Virus record (IMG/VR): IMGVR_UViG_3300035698_001291
Span: 1-27,561 of that record
Length of the DNA stretch: 27,561 bases
Direction: 5' to 3' (one strand)
From: a virus
Shown: positions 12,537 to 20,673 of the stretch, one piece after another
Layout: every line of letters starts with the position of its first letter
Position numbering within the stretch: the stretch's first letter is position 1
Made by a program: the position numbers and the translations under genes
Notes under the pieces: generated by a model
What the model was told of the DNA's origin: nothing
Databases searched by the model: none
What the model saw: only the letters and a program-made list of their open reading frames with translations

Positions 12537-12546
12537 ACACATACTG

Positions 12547-12571
12547 GTAGGGGGTCTACTCGGCTCCCTAC
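12547..12571 (+). other. Hairpin after the major capsid gene
   Basis: GTAGGGGG (12547-12554) pairs with CTCCCTAC (12564-12571), 8 pairs with one G-T, around a 9-base loop. No T-run follows, so it is not a standard terminator. It may protect the capsid mRNA 3' end or be a processing site. Confidence 0.5.
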
Positions 12572-12595
12572 TGCTCTAAAATAAGGAGTGGTATA

Positions 12596-13564
12596 ATGAG
12601 TAAATATAGTTTTGGACAGGGGATGCCTACATGGAATGGCGTTCCAATGGTAGGTGGACTGCCTATTACAGAAGGTACTTACTATTTCGTAAATTATGGT
12701 ACTGGAAGTGATGGCAATAGAGGTACAAGCATTGATAGGCCTTTTAAGACTCTTGATAAAGCCAATGAGTCTGTCACAACAAATAAAAATGATGTTATTT
12801 GTTTGATGGGTAACTCCGGTCATACATTAACAGAGATGCTTACTGTATCTAAGAGTAGAGTTCATTTTGTCGGTTTAGATGCTAGCAACAGGACTTATGG
12901 ACAAAATGCTAGAGTATCTTTAGGAGTAACAGGGGTAGCGACCGACATCGCCACTATTTTAAATACGGGTGTCAGAAACACTTTTACAAATATTAAATTT
13001 TCAAATGGCGGTACAGAGGCAGAATCACTATTTTGTTTCGCAGAGGGTGGAGAGTATACGGTTATAGATTCTTGTGAGCTATATAAATCTAGTGAACTTG
13101 ATTCTTCTTTAGCTGCTGAACTATTAATGAACGGTGACAGCGCACAGATTAGAAATTGCACTATTGGTTCTAACGCTAATGCAATCTCAGGAGCAGTTAT
13201 TAGACCTTGTGTAATGCTAACCAGAGAAACTATTACAGGCAAAGTGGCAAGAGATGTTACTTTTACAAATTGTAATTTCTGGAGATGGGCTGGTAATACT
13301 GCAAATGCTTTTGTATGGTCTACACTTGCAACAGATGTAGAGAGATTTATGGAGTTTAAGGATTGTGCGTTTAATGTTACAAAAAAATCAACGGCTGTTC
13401 CTGCAATAGCTGTTGGTGGAGCTGCTGCATTTACTGCTGGTGAGATTCTATTAACAGGCTCTACTTATGAAAATGGTTGTACTGCATTAGCAACACAAAC
13501 AGGTGTATTCAGTGCCTTGGCAACATACGCTGCTGGCGGTGGTTCTGGAGTACAAGCAACTTAA
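12596..13564 (+). CDS. Beta-helical head fibre or decoration protein
   Basis: 322 residues, ATG at 12596 after AAGGAG. The N-terminus (YSFGQGMPTWNGVPMVGGLP) is followed by YYFVNYGTGSDGNRGTS and DRPFKTLDKA, the usual entry to a right-handed parallel beta helix. Repeated short strands with turns (NTFTNIKFSNGG, YTVIDSCELYKSS, RDVTFTNCNFWRW) support that fold. No lyase catalytic residues are obvious. Beta-helical proteins encoded beside the capsid gene in podoviruses are usually capsid surface fibres. The C-terminus is Ala/Gly-rich. A strong hairpin follows. Confidence 0.7.
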   Translation: MSKYSFGQGMPTWNGVPMVGGLPITEGTYYFVNYGTGSDGNRGTSIDRPFKTLDKANESVTTNKNDVICLMGNSGHTLTEMLTVSKSRVHFVGLDASNRTYGQNARVSLGVTGVATDIATILNTGVRNTFTNIKFSNGGTEAESLFCFAEGGEYTVIDSCELYKSSELDSSLAAELLMNGDSAQIRNCTIGSNANAISGAVIRPCVMLTRETITGKVARDVTFTNCNFWRWAGNTANAFVWSTLATDVERFMEFKDCAFNVTKKSTAVPAIAVGGAAAFTAGEILLTGSTYENGCTALATQTGVFSALATYAAGGGSGVQAT

Positions 13565-13570
13565 CTAAAC

Positions 13571-13596
13571 TAACCACCACAGAAATGTGGTGGTTA
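13571..13596 (+). terminator. Perfect hairpin, likely partial terminator
   Basis: An 11-pair stem, TAACCACCACA with TGTGGTGGTTA, closed by a GAAA tetraloop, lies directly after the beta-helix gene. The bases after it (TAATTAAGG) form only a weak T tract, so it may attenuate rather than end transcription from capsid to tail genes. Confidence 0.6.
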
Positions 13597-13612
13597 TAAT
13601 TAAGGTTATATC

Positions 13613-13885
13613 ATGGAAAAAATAAACTTTAAATCAGATGGCAAAGATGGCAACGAAAGCATTATGTTTGTTGAAGGTCTTAATATAAAGCAGATTAGAT
13701 TTAATAACGATTCAAGAGAAATATTTGTTTTATATGATCTTGAAGAAAAAACAGAAACTCCTATACCGTTTCAGACAGAGTATTTAGATTCACTAAGATG
13801 GAATCAGGTTAAAAAGCTTGTTTTAGAAAACGGTGGTGAATGGACTAACACAAAAGAGGGTAGAGAATATCTTTTAGGGCTATGA
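13613..13885 (+). CDS. Hypothetical phage protein
   Basis: 90 residues, ATG at 13613 with AAGG upstream. Mixed alpha/beta with a short acidic centre (LYDLEEKTETPIPF) and a helical end (WNQVKKLVLENGGEW). It overlaps the next start by 4 bases (ATGA). Placed between head and connector genes; it could be a small connector component, but nothing in the sequence proves it. Confidence 0.65.
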   Translation: MEKINFKSDGKDGNESIMFVEGLNIKQIRFNNDSREIFVLYDLEEKTETPIPFQTEYLDSLRWNQVKKLVLENGGEWTNTKEGREYLLGL

Positions 13886-14118
13886 CTTATATACCAGGAG
13901 ATTTTTGGAGAATTTGTGATAGATGTGGGAAACGCTTTAGGCAGAGTGAAACACGCAAGACATGGGATGGGTTATGGGTTTGTAAGGGTGATTTTGAAAC
14001 AAGACAACCTCAAGACTTTGTTAAAGGTAAAGCAGATAAACAGGCGGTAATGGAACCAAGACCAGACCCTACACCATACTTTCTATCAGACAATGAAGTT
14101 ACATCGGAGGATTTATAA
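13882..14118 (+). CDS. Small zinc-finger-like connector-region protein
   Basis: 78 residues. The start IPGDFWRICDRCGKRFR has a CxxC (C12, C15). A third Cys is at 34 in WDGLWVCKGDF, followed by ETRQPQDF, a pattern I know from a small family encoded between capsid and head-to-tail genes in many podoviruses. The usual fourth Cys is replaced (CKGDF), so zinc binding may use another ligand or be lost. Both ends overlap neighbours, the last by a single base (TAATG). Confidence 0.75.
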   Translation: MTYIPGDFWRICDRCGKRFRQSETRKTWDGLWVCKGDFETRQPQDFVKGKADKQAVMEPRPDPTPYFLSDNEVTSEDL

Positions 14119-15056
14119 TGACTACTTCTGGTTCATATGATTTTACGCTAGACAGAGACGAACTGATAACACAGGCTTATAGATATATAGGTGCTGTAGA
14201 TATCAGGTCTACTCCTTCAACAACCGAATTAACAGATGGTGGCGTTACTCTAAACTTGATGCTGAAAGGCTGGCAGACAGAAGATATTTATTTATGGCTT
14301 AACAAGAAAGTGACTCTTTTCCTAGAGTCTGAAAAGCAATCGTATCTGCTTGGGCCTTCTGGAGATAATTTTACAGCTACTTCTGACGTAGTAAAAACAG
14401 AAATGAAAGTGGCAGGTGTCGCTCTTGATGCTACTATTGATGTGGACAGCATTGTGGGAATTACAACTGGTGATTATATAGGTATAGAGTTAGATGATAA
14501 CACTACTCAATGGACAACAGTTAACGGAGTTCCTTCTGGCGATACAATCACTTTGACAACAGCACTTACTGGAGCATCAGCAATAGACAGTTATGTCTCT
14601 ACATATACCACAAAGGCACAAAGACCACTTGAAATCTTAGAAGCAAGAAGCGTTAGTTCTTCTGGTAACGAGATACCACTAATAATGATATCAAGAGAAG
14701 AGTATATGAATCTTTCCGACAAGACAAGTCAAGGAATAATCACACAGCTATGGTACGACCCACAACTAACAAATGGAGCTTTATTTGTATGGCCTACAAG
14801 CGATGATCCAAAAAGCAAGGTAAAGGCTACTGTTAAATATCCTATCATGGATATGGATGCAAGTGCAGACGATGGTGAATTTCCACCAGAATGGACTGAT
14901 GCAATAGTTTTTAATCTTGCAGTAAGGATAGCTCTTAAAACAGGAGTTCCAATAGACAAAGAATTGAAAAACCTAGCTGATTCTACAAAGTTTATGGCTA
15001 GTACGTTCGATATAGAAAAATCTTCTACTTTCTTTCAACCTGGACTGGAGGAATAA
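14118..15056 (+). CDS. P22 gp4-like head-to-tail adaptor with an inserted beta module
   Basis: 312 residues, ATG at 14118 after GGAGG. The N-terminal helices (DELITQAYRYIGAVD, LNLMLKGWQTEDIYLW) and the C-terminal DAIVFNLAVRIALKTGVP resemble the helical core of P22 gp4, the adaptor that binds the portal after packaging, though the protein is almost twice as long. Residues about 94-160 are a beta module (MKVAGVALDATIDVDS ... IGIELDD ... DTITLTTALTGA) also found three times in the next gene. After it come REEYMNLSDK and WYDPQLTNGALFVWPTSDD. The gp4 assignment is from layout and weak pattern similarity. Next gene starts two bases after its stop. Confidence 0.55.
   Translation: MTTSGSYDFTLDRDELITQAYRYIGAVDIRSTPSTTELTDGGVTLNLMLKGWQTEDIYLWLNKKVTLFLESEKQSYLLGPSGDNFTATSDVVKTEMKVAGVALDATIDVDSIVGITTGDYIGIELDDNTTQWTTVNGVPSGDTITLTTALTGASAIDSYVSTYTTKAQRPLEILEARSVSSSGNEIPLIMISREEYMNLSDKTSQGIITQLWYDPQLTNGALFVWPTSDDPKSKVKATVKYPIMDMDASADDGEFPPEWTDAIVFNLAVRIALKTGVPIDKELKNLADSTKFMASTFDIEKSSTFFQPGLEE
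14397..14600 (+). repeat. Beta module copy in the gp4-like gene
   Basis: Encodes about 68 residues with the signature MKVAGVALDATIDVDSI, IGIELDD, TQWTTVNGVPSGDTITL, TGASAI. Protein similarity to the three copies in the next gene is high while third codon positions differ, so this is an older copy than those next door. Confidence 0.75.
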
Positions 15057-15057
15057 C

Positions 15058-17559
15058 GTGGAGATTCCATTTTTAGGCGGGGCTTACGAGGGCAGATCAA
15101 AGAGTATTAATGCTCAACAGAGTATTAATTTATTCCCTGTGTATGATAGAGAAGAAGGTAAGACTGTTATAGGGATGTACGGTACTCCGGGAACAGACAA
15201 TTTTAGCGAACCTGCAACCTCAGCAATAGTAAGACGTATTCATGTAATGGGTGACTACTTATATGCTGTAGTCGGTGATACTGTGTATGAGGTAGATGAA
15301 GATGGAGTTGCTACAAGTATAGGAACAATAACAACCTCTACAGGTCATGTTGGGATGGCTGATAATGGTACTCAATTATTAGTTTGCGATGGCACTACCT
15401 CTGGATATATTATAACCACAGGGTCATTAGATGCTATAGTTAGCGGTATAGAGTGGTCAATAGGTACAAGTGCTGTTGATAATTCTTGGCAAAGCGTAAC
15501 ATCTAGTGGTGATCTATATTTATCAGTATCTAACACTGGTACAGGCGATAGAGTAATGACATCACCTGACGGAGCTACATGGACAGCGAGGGATAGTGTG
15601 GGTGGAGTAATTACTGCAATGAAAGTTGCTGGAGTTGCACTAGACGCTACGATAGATGTAGATAGCATAACTGGTCTTTCAAGTGGTGATTCAATAGGAA
15701 TTAAATTAGATGATGATACTATACAGTGGACTTTAATTGATGGTGCGCCTGCTGGAGATACCATTACTTTAACAGATGCTTTAACTGGTGCTGCCGATGT
15801 AGATAATTCGATATATATAGAGAACGATTGGACAAGTGTTGTTTATGGTAATAGTTTGTATGTAGCTATCTCAAATACAGGTAATGGCAATAGGGTAATG
15901 ACTTCCACGGATGGCATTACATGGACTATTGGGATAAGTGCAGAGGTCATAAATACTACGGCTAAAGTGGAAGGAGTAGTATTAGATGCTACTATTGATG
16001 TAAATAGCATCACAAATCTTTCCTCTGGTGATTCTATAGGTATAAAAATTGATAGCACTAATACTGCGACAACCACAATGAAAGTTGCAGGGGTAGCGTT
16101 GGATGAGACTATAGATGTAGATAGTATAACTGGTCTTTCAGATGGGGATTTAATTGGTATTACACTCGATGATACCACGATTCAATGGACTAATGTAAGC
16201 GGAGAACCTGCTGTAGATACAATAACAATAACAGATGCTTTAACTGGCGCTGCTGCTATTGGCAATTCAATCTTGAAAGATAATGATGATGGCGTTACTC
16301 AGTGGACTACAATCAATGGTGCGCCTGCTGGAGATACTGTAACATTAACAGATACACTTATTGGTACTGTCTCAATCGGTAATTCAATATTAAAAGATAA
16401 TAACTGGACTAGTGTTGCTTATGGAGATGGGCTATATGTAGCAGTTTCGAATACTGGTGTTGGAAACAGAGTAATGACTTCCGAGGATGGATTCACTTGG
16501 GCTATTGGGATAAGCGCAGTGGATAATAACTGGACGAGCATTACACATTGGGCAGGGTTGTATGTAGCGGTATCTAACTCAGGCACAGACGATAGAGTAA
16601 TGACTTCTAATGATGGTATAGATTGGACTTCTCAGACAAGTGCAGCCGATAACGATTGGACAAGCGTTGTTTTTGGTTATGACGTATATGTAGCTGTATC
16701 AAATTCAGGTACAGGCGATAGGGTTATGACATCTCCTGATGGAATTACATGGACAAGCAGAGTAAGTGCAGCCGACAACGATTGGACAGGGATTACTTTT
16801 AGTAATGTTTACTTTGCTGCTGTATCAAACACTGGTACAGGAAACAGGATGATGACATCTGAGGATGGTGTTACATGGAAGATAGGCACTACTCCTGCTG
16901 ATAATAACTGGACAAGCATTACTTTCTCTAACGGATCATACGTTGCTGTGGCTAATACAGGTATAGGAAATAGAACTATGACATCACCAGAGGGTGAATA
17001 TGGATTTCCACAAGCTACTGATTGCGTATTTTTTGATGGGTACTTTATAGCATCTATTAAGGATTCTGGTAAGATTCAACTCTCAGGATTGTATGATGGT
17101 AAGTCTTGGGACCCATTAGATTTCGCTACAGCAGAAGCTTCTCCTGATACATTAGTAGGTGTTGGAACAACAAGACAAAATATATGGTTGTTCGGAGAAC
17201 ATTCTACAGAGGTTTATTACAATTCTGGAAATGCAGATTTTCCATTTGAAAGAGTACCTGGAGCTATTTTAGATATAGGCTGTGAATCGTTAACGTCTGT
17301 TGCTGAAATAGAAGGTGTTTTATATTGGTTATCTAATAAGAAAACCATATTAAGAAACCAAGGTTATTCTTTTGATACTATATCTACACCAGCGATAGAG
17401 TATCAACTGTCAACATATACCACAACTAACGATGCCGTAGGTTATACTTACACATTGGAAGGTAGAACTTTCTACGTTATTAGCTTCCCAACCGCAGGGA
17501 AAACTTGGGTAGTTAATGTTAAAGATAAACAATGGCATGAATGGAAAAGTCTAGTATGA
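15058..17559 (+). CDS. P22 gp10-like DNA-stabilisation/tail hub protein, N-terminal part with inserted repeats
   Basis: 833 residues, GTG start one base after the preceding stop, preceded by GGAGG. Residues 1-130 (GRSKSINAQQSINLFPVYD, GMYGTPGTDNF) and 645-833 (VFFDGYFIAS, SWDPLDFATAEASPD, FGEHSTEVYY, KTWVVNVKDKQWHEWKS) match the gp10 type, the hub that seals packaged DNA below the adaptor. Residues about 140-645 are an insertion. It holds seven repeats of about 40 residues with an Asp-box (SNTGxGxRVMTSxDGxTW), interrupted by beta modules at 187-254 and 302-447. The usual C-terminal domain is absent and is found at the end of the gene at 18231. Confidence 0.7.
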   Translation: MEIPFLGGAYEGRSKSINAQQSINLFPVYDREEGKTVIGMYGTPGTDNFSEPATSAIVRRIHVMGDYLYAVVGDTVYEVDEDGVATSIGTITTSTGHVGMADNGTQLLVCDGTTSGYIITTGSLDAIVSGIEWSIGTSAVDNSWQSVTSSGDLYLSVSNTGTGDRVMTSPDGATWTARDSVGGVITAMKVAGVALDATIDVDSITGLSSGDSIGIKLDDDTIQWTLIDGAPAGDTITLTDALTGAADVDNSIYIENDWTSVVYGNSLYVAISNTGNGNRVMTSTDGITWTIGISAEVINTTAKVEGVVLDATIDVNSITNLSSGDSIGIKIDSTNTATTTMKVAGVALDETIDVDSITGLSDGDLIGITLDDTTIQWTNVSGEPAVDTITITDALTGAAAIGNSILKDNDDGVTQWTTINGAPAGDTVTLTDTLIGTVSIGNSILKDNNWTSVAYGDGLYVAVSNTGVGNRVMTSEDGFTWAIGISAVDNNWTSITHWAGLYVAVSNSGTDDRVMTSNDGIDWTSQTSAADNDWTSVVFGYDVYVAVSNSGTGDRVMTSPDGITWTSRVSAADNDWTGITFSNVYFAAVSNTGTGNRMMTSEDGVTWKIGTTPADNNWTSITFSNGSYVAVANTGIGNRTMTSPEGEYGFPQATDCVFFDGYFIASIKDSGKIQLSGLYDGKSWDPLDFATAEASPDTLVGVGTTRQNIWLFGEHSTEVYYNSGNADFPFERVPGAILDIGCESLTSVAEIEGVLYWLSNKKTILRNQGYSFDTISTPAIEYQLSTYTTTNDAVGYTYTLEGRTFYVISFPTAGKTWVVNVKDKQWHEWKSLV
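15616..15819 (+). repeat. Beta module copy between Asp-box repeats 1 and 2
   Basis: Residues about 187-254 of the gp10-like protein, signature MKVAGVALDATIDVDSITG to TDALTGAADVDNS. It shares an identical 22-base run (15740-15761) with the nested copy at 16316-16337, which suggests recent duplication. Confidence 0.8.
15961..16398 (+). repeat. Beta module inserted into another beta module
   Basis: The outer copy is split: its first half is at residues 302-333 (AKVEGVVLDATIDVNSITN), its second half at 412-447 (VTQWTTINGAPAGDTVTL). A complete inner copy occupies 340-411 (MKVAGVALDETIDVDSITG to AIGNSILKDND). The two halves joined would make one standard module. Confidence 0.75.
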
Positions 17560-18230
17560 ACATAAAAGCAATACAAGCATCTAATCTATTGGGCAATACT
17601 GCTATAGTAGAATTAGAGGAATTGTCTAAAGAATTAGAGCATACTTTTAATTCTGTTCAAGTGCATAGAACTAGAACTGAAATGGAAGTGTCTGTACTTA
17701 ATGATTTAAAGTTTCCAACTCCTGCAAGTAAATATTGGCAATCTGTTAGAGAACAGAATGTAATGCTACAAGGTGTTACAATGTTATCTTTTAAGTACAG
17801 AGAATCTAAAGTTGAAATAAAAATACTTATTAAGAAGATTGAGAATGAATATGATTATCTTAAAAAAGAGTTATTAGAAATAGAACTAGAGAAGAGTCAA
17901 TACTTATTGAAGGAAATGGAACGCTCTGCAAAGGCTCGGATAAGAGAACTAAAAGATTGGTCTGATATTAAAAAGCGTGAAGCAGTATCTATGACAACAG
18001 AAGAACTTGATAACGTAGATAATCACCAGTTAATAAGCTACACAAGAAGGTGGATAAATCAGACACTAGAAATAGGTGAAAGTGCATCTCCTTCCGAAAA
18101 ACAAAATCTTATAGGACAATTACAATCAGGGATTTCTTTATGTATTAAACATAAATTGTTAGATACTGTACTTAACGGGTATGATAAAAAACTTCAAAAA
18201 CATATACGCTTAGAATACGGGGTTAATTAA
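17556..18230 (+). CDS. Coiled-coil protein of unknown function
   Basis: 224 residues from ATG 17556, which overlaps the preceding stop (ATGA) and has GGAAAAG six bases upstream; an ATG at 17541 would add five residues but lacks a good ribosome site. The chain is nearly all helix with long charged heptad-like stretches (IKILIKKIENEYDYLKKELL, EIELEKSQYLLKEMERSAKA). It contains LKFPTPASKYWQSVREQN. No catalytic motif. It lies exactly between the two separated parts of the gp10-like hub, so it may be a virion assembly factor or an insertion passenger. Confidence 0.65.
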   Translation: MNIKAIQASNLLGNTAIVELEELSKELEHTFNSVQVHRTRTEMEVSVLNDLKFPTPASKYWQSVREQNVMLQGVTMLSFKYRESKVEIKILIKKIENEYDYLKKELLEIELEKSQYLLKEMERSAKARIRELKDWSDIKKREAVSMTTEELDNVDNHQLISYTRRWINQTLEIGESASPSEKQNLIGQLQSGISLCIKHKLLDTVLNGYDKKLQKHIRLEYGVN

Positions 18231-19502
18231 ATGGCTAACTGGACAACAGGCGGTGATTTAAATACGGCTAGAGAAGAATTAGCAGGGTGTGGGATATTGA
18301 CTGCTGGTTTAAATGCTGGAGGAAATTCTGTAGTAACAGAAGAGTACGATGGTACTACATGGACATTGGGTGGTGACTTAGGAACAACAAAAGAAAATCA
18401 TGGTTGCTGTGGTACTCAAACTGCTGCTTTAGTATTTTGTGGTGGTGCTTATAGTGGAATAAGTTATGGAACAAGCGAAGAATATAATGGGTCTGCTTGG
18501 TCTGCTGGTGGCGATCTTGCTAATGCTGAATCTAATGTAGCTGGTGGAGGTACAGTATCTGCCGGTATAAAATTTAGTGGTAATAGTCCTGATGCTGCGT
18601 ACAGTGATGTTACAGAAGAATATAATGGAACTGCATGGTCAAATGGTGGTTCTTTAATAACAGGCAGGTATGGTGGAGCAGGAGCAGGGTCACAGACTGC
18701 TGGATTATGTTTTGGTGGCTCAAGTAATGGTACAACTTATGAAGATTCTACAGAAGAATATAATGGTACTGCTTGGGGAGCAGGTGGGAATGTATTGTCA
18801 GGAACTAAATTTTTAGGCGGTGCAGGAACTCAACTATCAGGATTAAAGTTTGGTGGATATCGTGGTTCTGTTGCTGTCCCTGCTACAACAGAAATATATT
18901 TAGGTTCTACATGGCGATCAGGATCAGGTATGATTGCAGGTAATTATTCTATTGCAGGTTCAGGTCTTAGTAGCGGTGCTTTAAGTTCTGGTGGGTTAGA
19001 CATAGATGGTAATACTCAATCAACTACAGAAGAATATGCTTCTTTTCAAGGTAGACATAGGGGCGTTGCTGGTACAAACGGAGGGATTCTATTTAACGGT
19101 AAAACAATAATTGGAGATAGGACTAACGGAAAGCTCTATGCTCTGAACATGAACACATACACAGACAATGGAGATCCTATAACAAGAGTTAGACGTACTC
19201 AGATAATTAACGATGAAAAGAAAAACGTACTCCACAGAAGAGTAGAGATTGAATTTGAGGCAGGGGTAGGCATAAGTGGTGGTGATGATCCAGAAGTATT
19301 ATTAACTTGGTCAGACGATGGTGGTAATACATTTAGTGATGGTGAATCAGTAAGTATAGGAGAATATGAAGATTACGGAGCTAGGGCTATCTGGAGGTCT
19401 TTAGGCAAGAGTAGAAACAGAATATACGAAGCAACAATAACTGCACCTGTAAAGGTTATTATGATTGGTGCTTATAGCATACTAAAGAAATGTAGGTTTT
19501 AA
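18231..19502 (+). CDS. Kelch-like propeller fused to the C-terminal domain of a gp10-like hub protein
   Basis: 423 residues, ATG directly after the preceding stop. Residues 1-270 hold six kelch-like repeats of about 46 residues, each with a TEEYNGTAW strand followed by GGxL and an AGAGTQTAGLxFGG strand; a last TTEEYA strand would close the ring. At 271 the sequence changes to FQGRHRG, then GKTIIGDRTNGKLYALNM, DPITRVRRTQIIN and EVLLTWSDDGGNTFSDG and AIWRSLGKSRNRIYE. That is the C-terminal part of phage DNA-stabilisation proteins, which normally follows the KQWHEW segment that ends the gene at 15058. The fused architecture is seen directly; partnership of the two polypeptides is inferred. Confidence 0.75.
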   Translation: MANWTTGGDLNTAREELAGCGILTAGLNAGGNSVVTEEYDGTTWTLGGDLGTTKENHGCCGTQTAALVFCGGAYSGISYGTSEEYNGSAWSAGGDLANAESNVAGGGTVSAGIKFSGNSPDAAYSDVTEEYNGTAWSNGGSLITGRYGGAGAGSQTAGLCFGGSSNGTTYEDSTEEYNGTAWGAGGNVLSGTKFLGGAGTQLSGLKFGGYRGSVAVPATTEIYLGSTWRSGSGMIAGNYSIAGSGLSSGALSSGGLDIDGNTQSTTEEYASFQGRHRGVAGTNGGILFNGKTIIGDRTNGKLYALNMNTYTDNGDPITRVRRTQIINDEKKNVLHRRVEIEFEAGVGISGGDDPEVLLTWSDDGGNTFSDGESVSIGEYEDYGARAIWRSLGKSRNRIYEATITAPVKVIMIGAYSILKKCRF

Positions 19503-19504
19503 TT

Positions 19505-19840
19505 ATGATAATACCAAAATCAATAGTTAATGGTGTTGGCTTAACTAATTTAGCAGTTACATATTATACAGTGCCAGCTAAAACAAGAGCTATTATAAAG
19601 AAAGCAACTTTTGTAAATGACAATTCTACTGTAGTGACCGTGACTATTAATTTAGTTCCCACTGGTAACTCTGTAGGATATGCCAATAGGATTGTAAAGG
19701 CTAAAGCATTATCCCCGAATGAAACTTGGGTATGCAGTAGTATAGAAAACCATGAACTTGAAACAGGAGGATTTATATCAATGTTAGCATCCGAGACTAC
19801 AAAAATAGGTTGCAGAATTTCTGGATATGAGGTGACATAA
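19505..19840 (+). CDS. Small beta-rich virion protein
   Basis: 111 residues, ATG two bases after the preceding stop, weak ribosome site. Alternating strands YYTVPAKTRAIIKKATFVND, VTVTINLVPTG, NRIVKAKALSPNETWV and IGCRISGYEVT fit a beta sandwich common among phage tail-associated proteins. The gene at 27002 encodes a protein with the same layout (YTCPVG, ATVTND, YRVPSG, LEAGDLI, HISGL), so they are probably paralogues. Exact role unknown. Confidence 0.65.
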   Translation: MIIPKSIVNGVGLTNLAVTYYTVPAKTRAIIKKATFVNDNSTVVTVTINLVPTGNSVGYANRIVKAKALSPNETWVCSSIENHELETGGFISMLASETTKIGCRISGYEVT

Positions 19841-20673
19841 TGGTAGCAAGAGGCGATACGGATACAGAGGCATATTATAAAAAATTACAGAAAGCAGCCG
19901 ATGAAAGAGCTGCTGCCCAAGCTAGGAGAAATGCAGAAGGTAAAGCTAAGGCTAACGCAGAGAAACACGCAAAGACTATCCGTGATGCAGCAGCAGCTAG
20001 ACGTGGGGTTTCAGACGCAAGTGCTGACAGATGGAGAGCAAGCACCGAAGCTGGATTAGAAGAAACTAGGGGAGCAACCGAAGCCGGATTAGCTGATATT
20101 AGAGGTGGAACTGACCAGGCTAGGGCTGATTTGAATCCGTGGAGGGTTGCTGGATTAGATGCCTTGGGTAAGTTGCAAGATAAAATATCAGCAGGGCCGG
20201 GAGAATTTACAGAAAGCCCCGGTTATCAATTCAGAATGAAAGAAGGTCAAAAAGCTGTTGGAAGATCAGCAGCAGCTAGGGGTGGCTCTCTAAGTGGTAG
20301 AGCAATGAAGGCATCTATGGAACACGCTCAAGGGTTTGCTTCCAATGAATATGATAAATTCCTACAACGCTACTACCAATCCATGAACCCATTACAGCAG
20401 ATGTCAGGGCAAGGCATGAACGCTGCTGGTCAAATGGGCGGTTATTCTATGCAAGGAGCTAGTAATTTAGCTAATCAAAGAAATCAAGGGGCTCAGTCTT
20501 TAGCAGACCAAAGATATAGAGGCACTGGTGCTGAAAACGAAGAGCGTAGATACGGTGCAGGAGGTTCATATCAAGGAGATGTTACAGCAGGTGGTGTAAC
20601 AAACGAAGAACAGCAAGATGCTGCACAACGAGATTACGGATATGCTGCATGGAAATATGGGGAGAACTTCTAA
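19840..20673 (+). CDS. Probable DNA ejection protein
   Basis: 277 residues, start overlapping the preceding stop (TAATG), GAGGTG upstream. The N-terminal 110 residues are Ala/Arg/Glu-rich helix (KAKANAEKHAKTIRDAAAAR) with a short repeat (STEAGLEETRGATEAGLADI). Residues around 125-190 carry FTESPGYQFRMKEGQKAVGR, SAAARGGSLSGRAMKA and NEYDKFLQRYYQSMNPLQ, the hallmark of podovirus ejection or injection proteins. The C-terminus is Gln/Gly-rich. These proteins travel with the DNA and form the conduit across the cell envelope. It is followed by two larger internal virion proteins. Confidence 0.75.
   Translation: MVARGDTDTEAYYKKLQKAADERAAAQARRNAEGKAKANAEKHAKTIRDAAAARRGVSDASADRWRASTEAGLEETRGATEAGLADIRGGTDQARADLNPWRVAGLDALGKLQDKISAGPGEFTESPGYQFRMKEGQKAVGRSAAARGGSLSGRAMKASMEHAQGFASNEYDKFLQRYYQSMNPLQQMSGQGMNAAGQMGGYSMQGASNLANQRNQGAQSLADQRYRGTGAENEERRYGAGGSYQGDVTAGGVTNEEQQDAAQRDYGYAAWKYGENF

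Larger units (their letters stand above)
15475..16995 (+). repeat. Seven Asp-box repeats, probable seven-bladed propeller
   Basis: Repeats at residues about 140-180, 255-295, 447-486, 488-528, 530-570, 572-612 and 614-646 of the gp10-like protein. Each has an NxWTS start, YVAVSNTG centre and RVMTSxDGxTW end; the seventh has lost the final Trp. Seven copies would close one beta propeller. Confidence 0.75.

Noticed and set aside
15372-16178. Leftward frames opposite the gp10-like repeats
   Set aside because: They mirror the repeat structure of the sense gene, lack ribosome sites and contain no motif.
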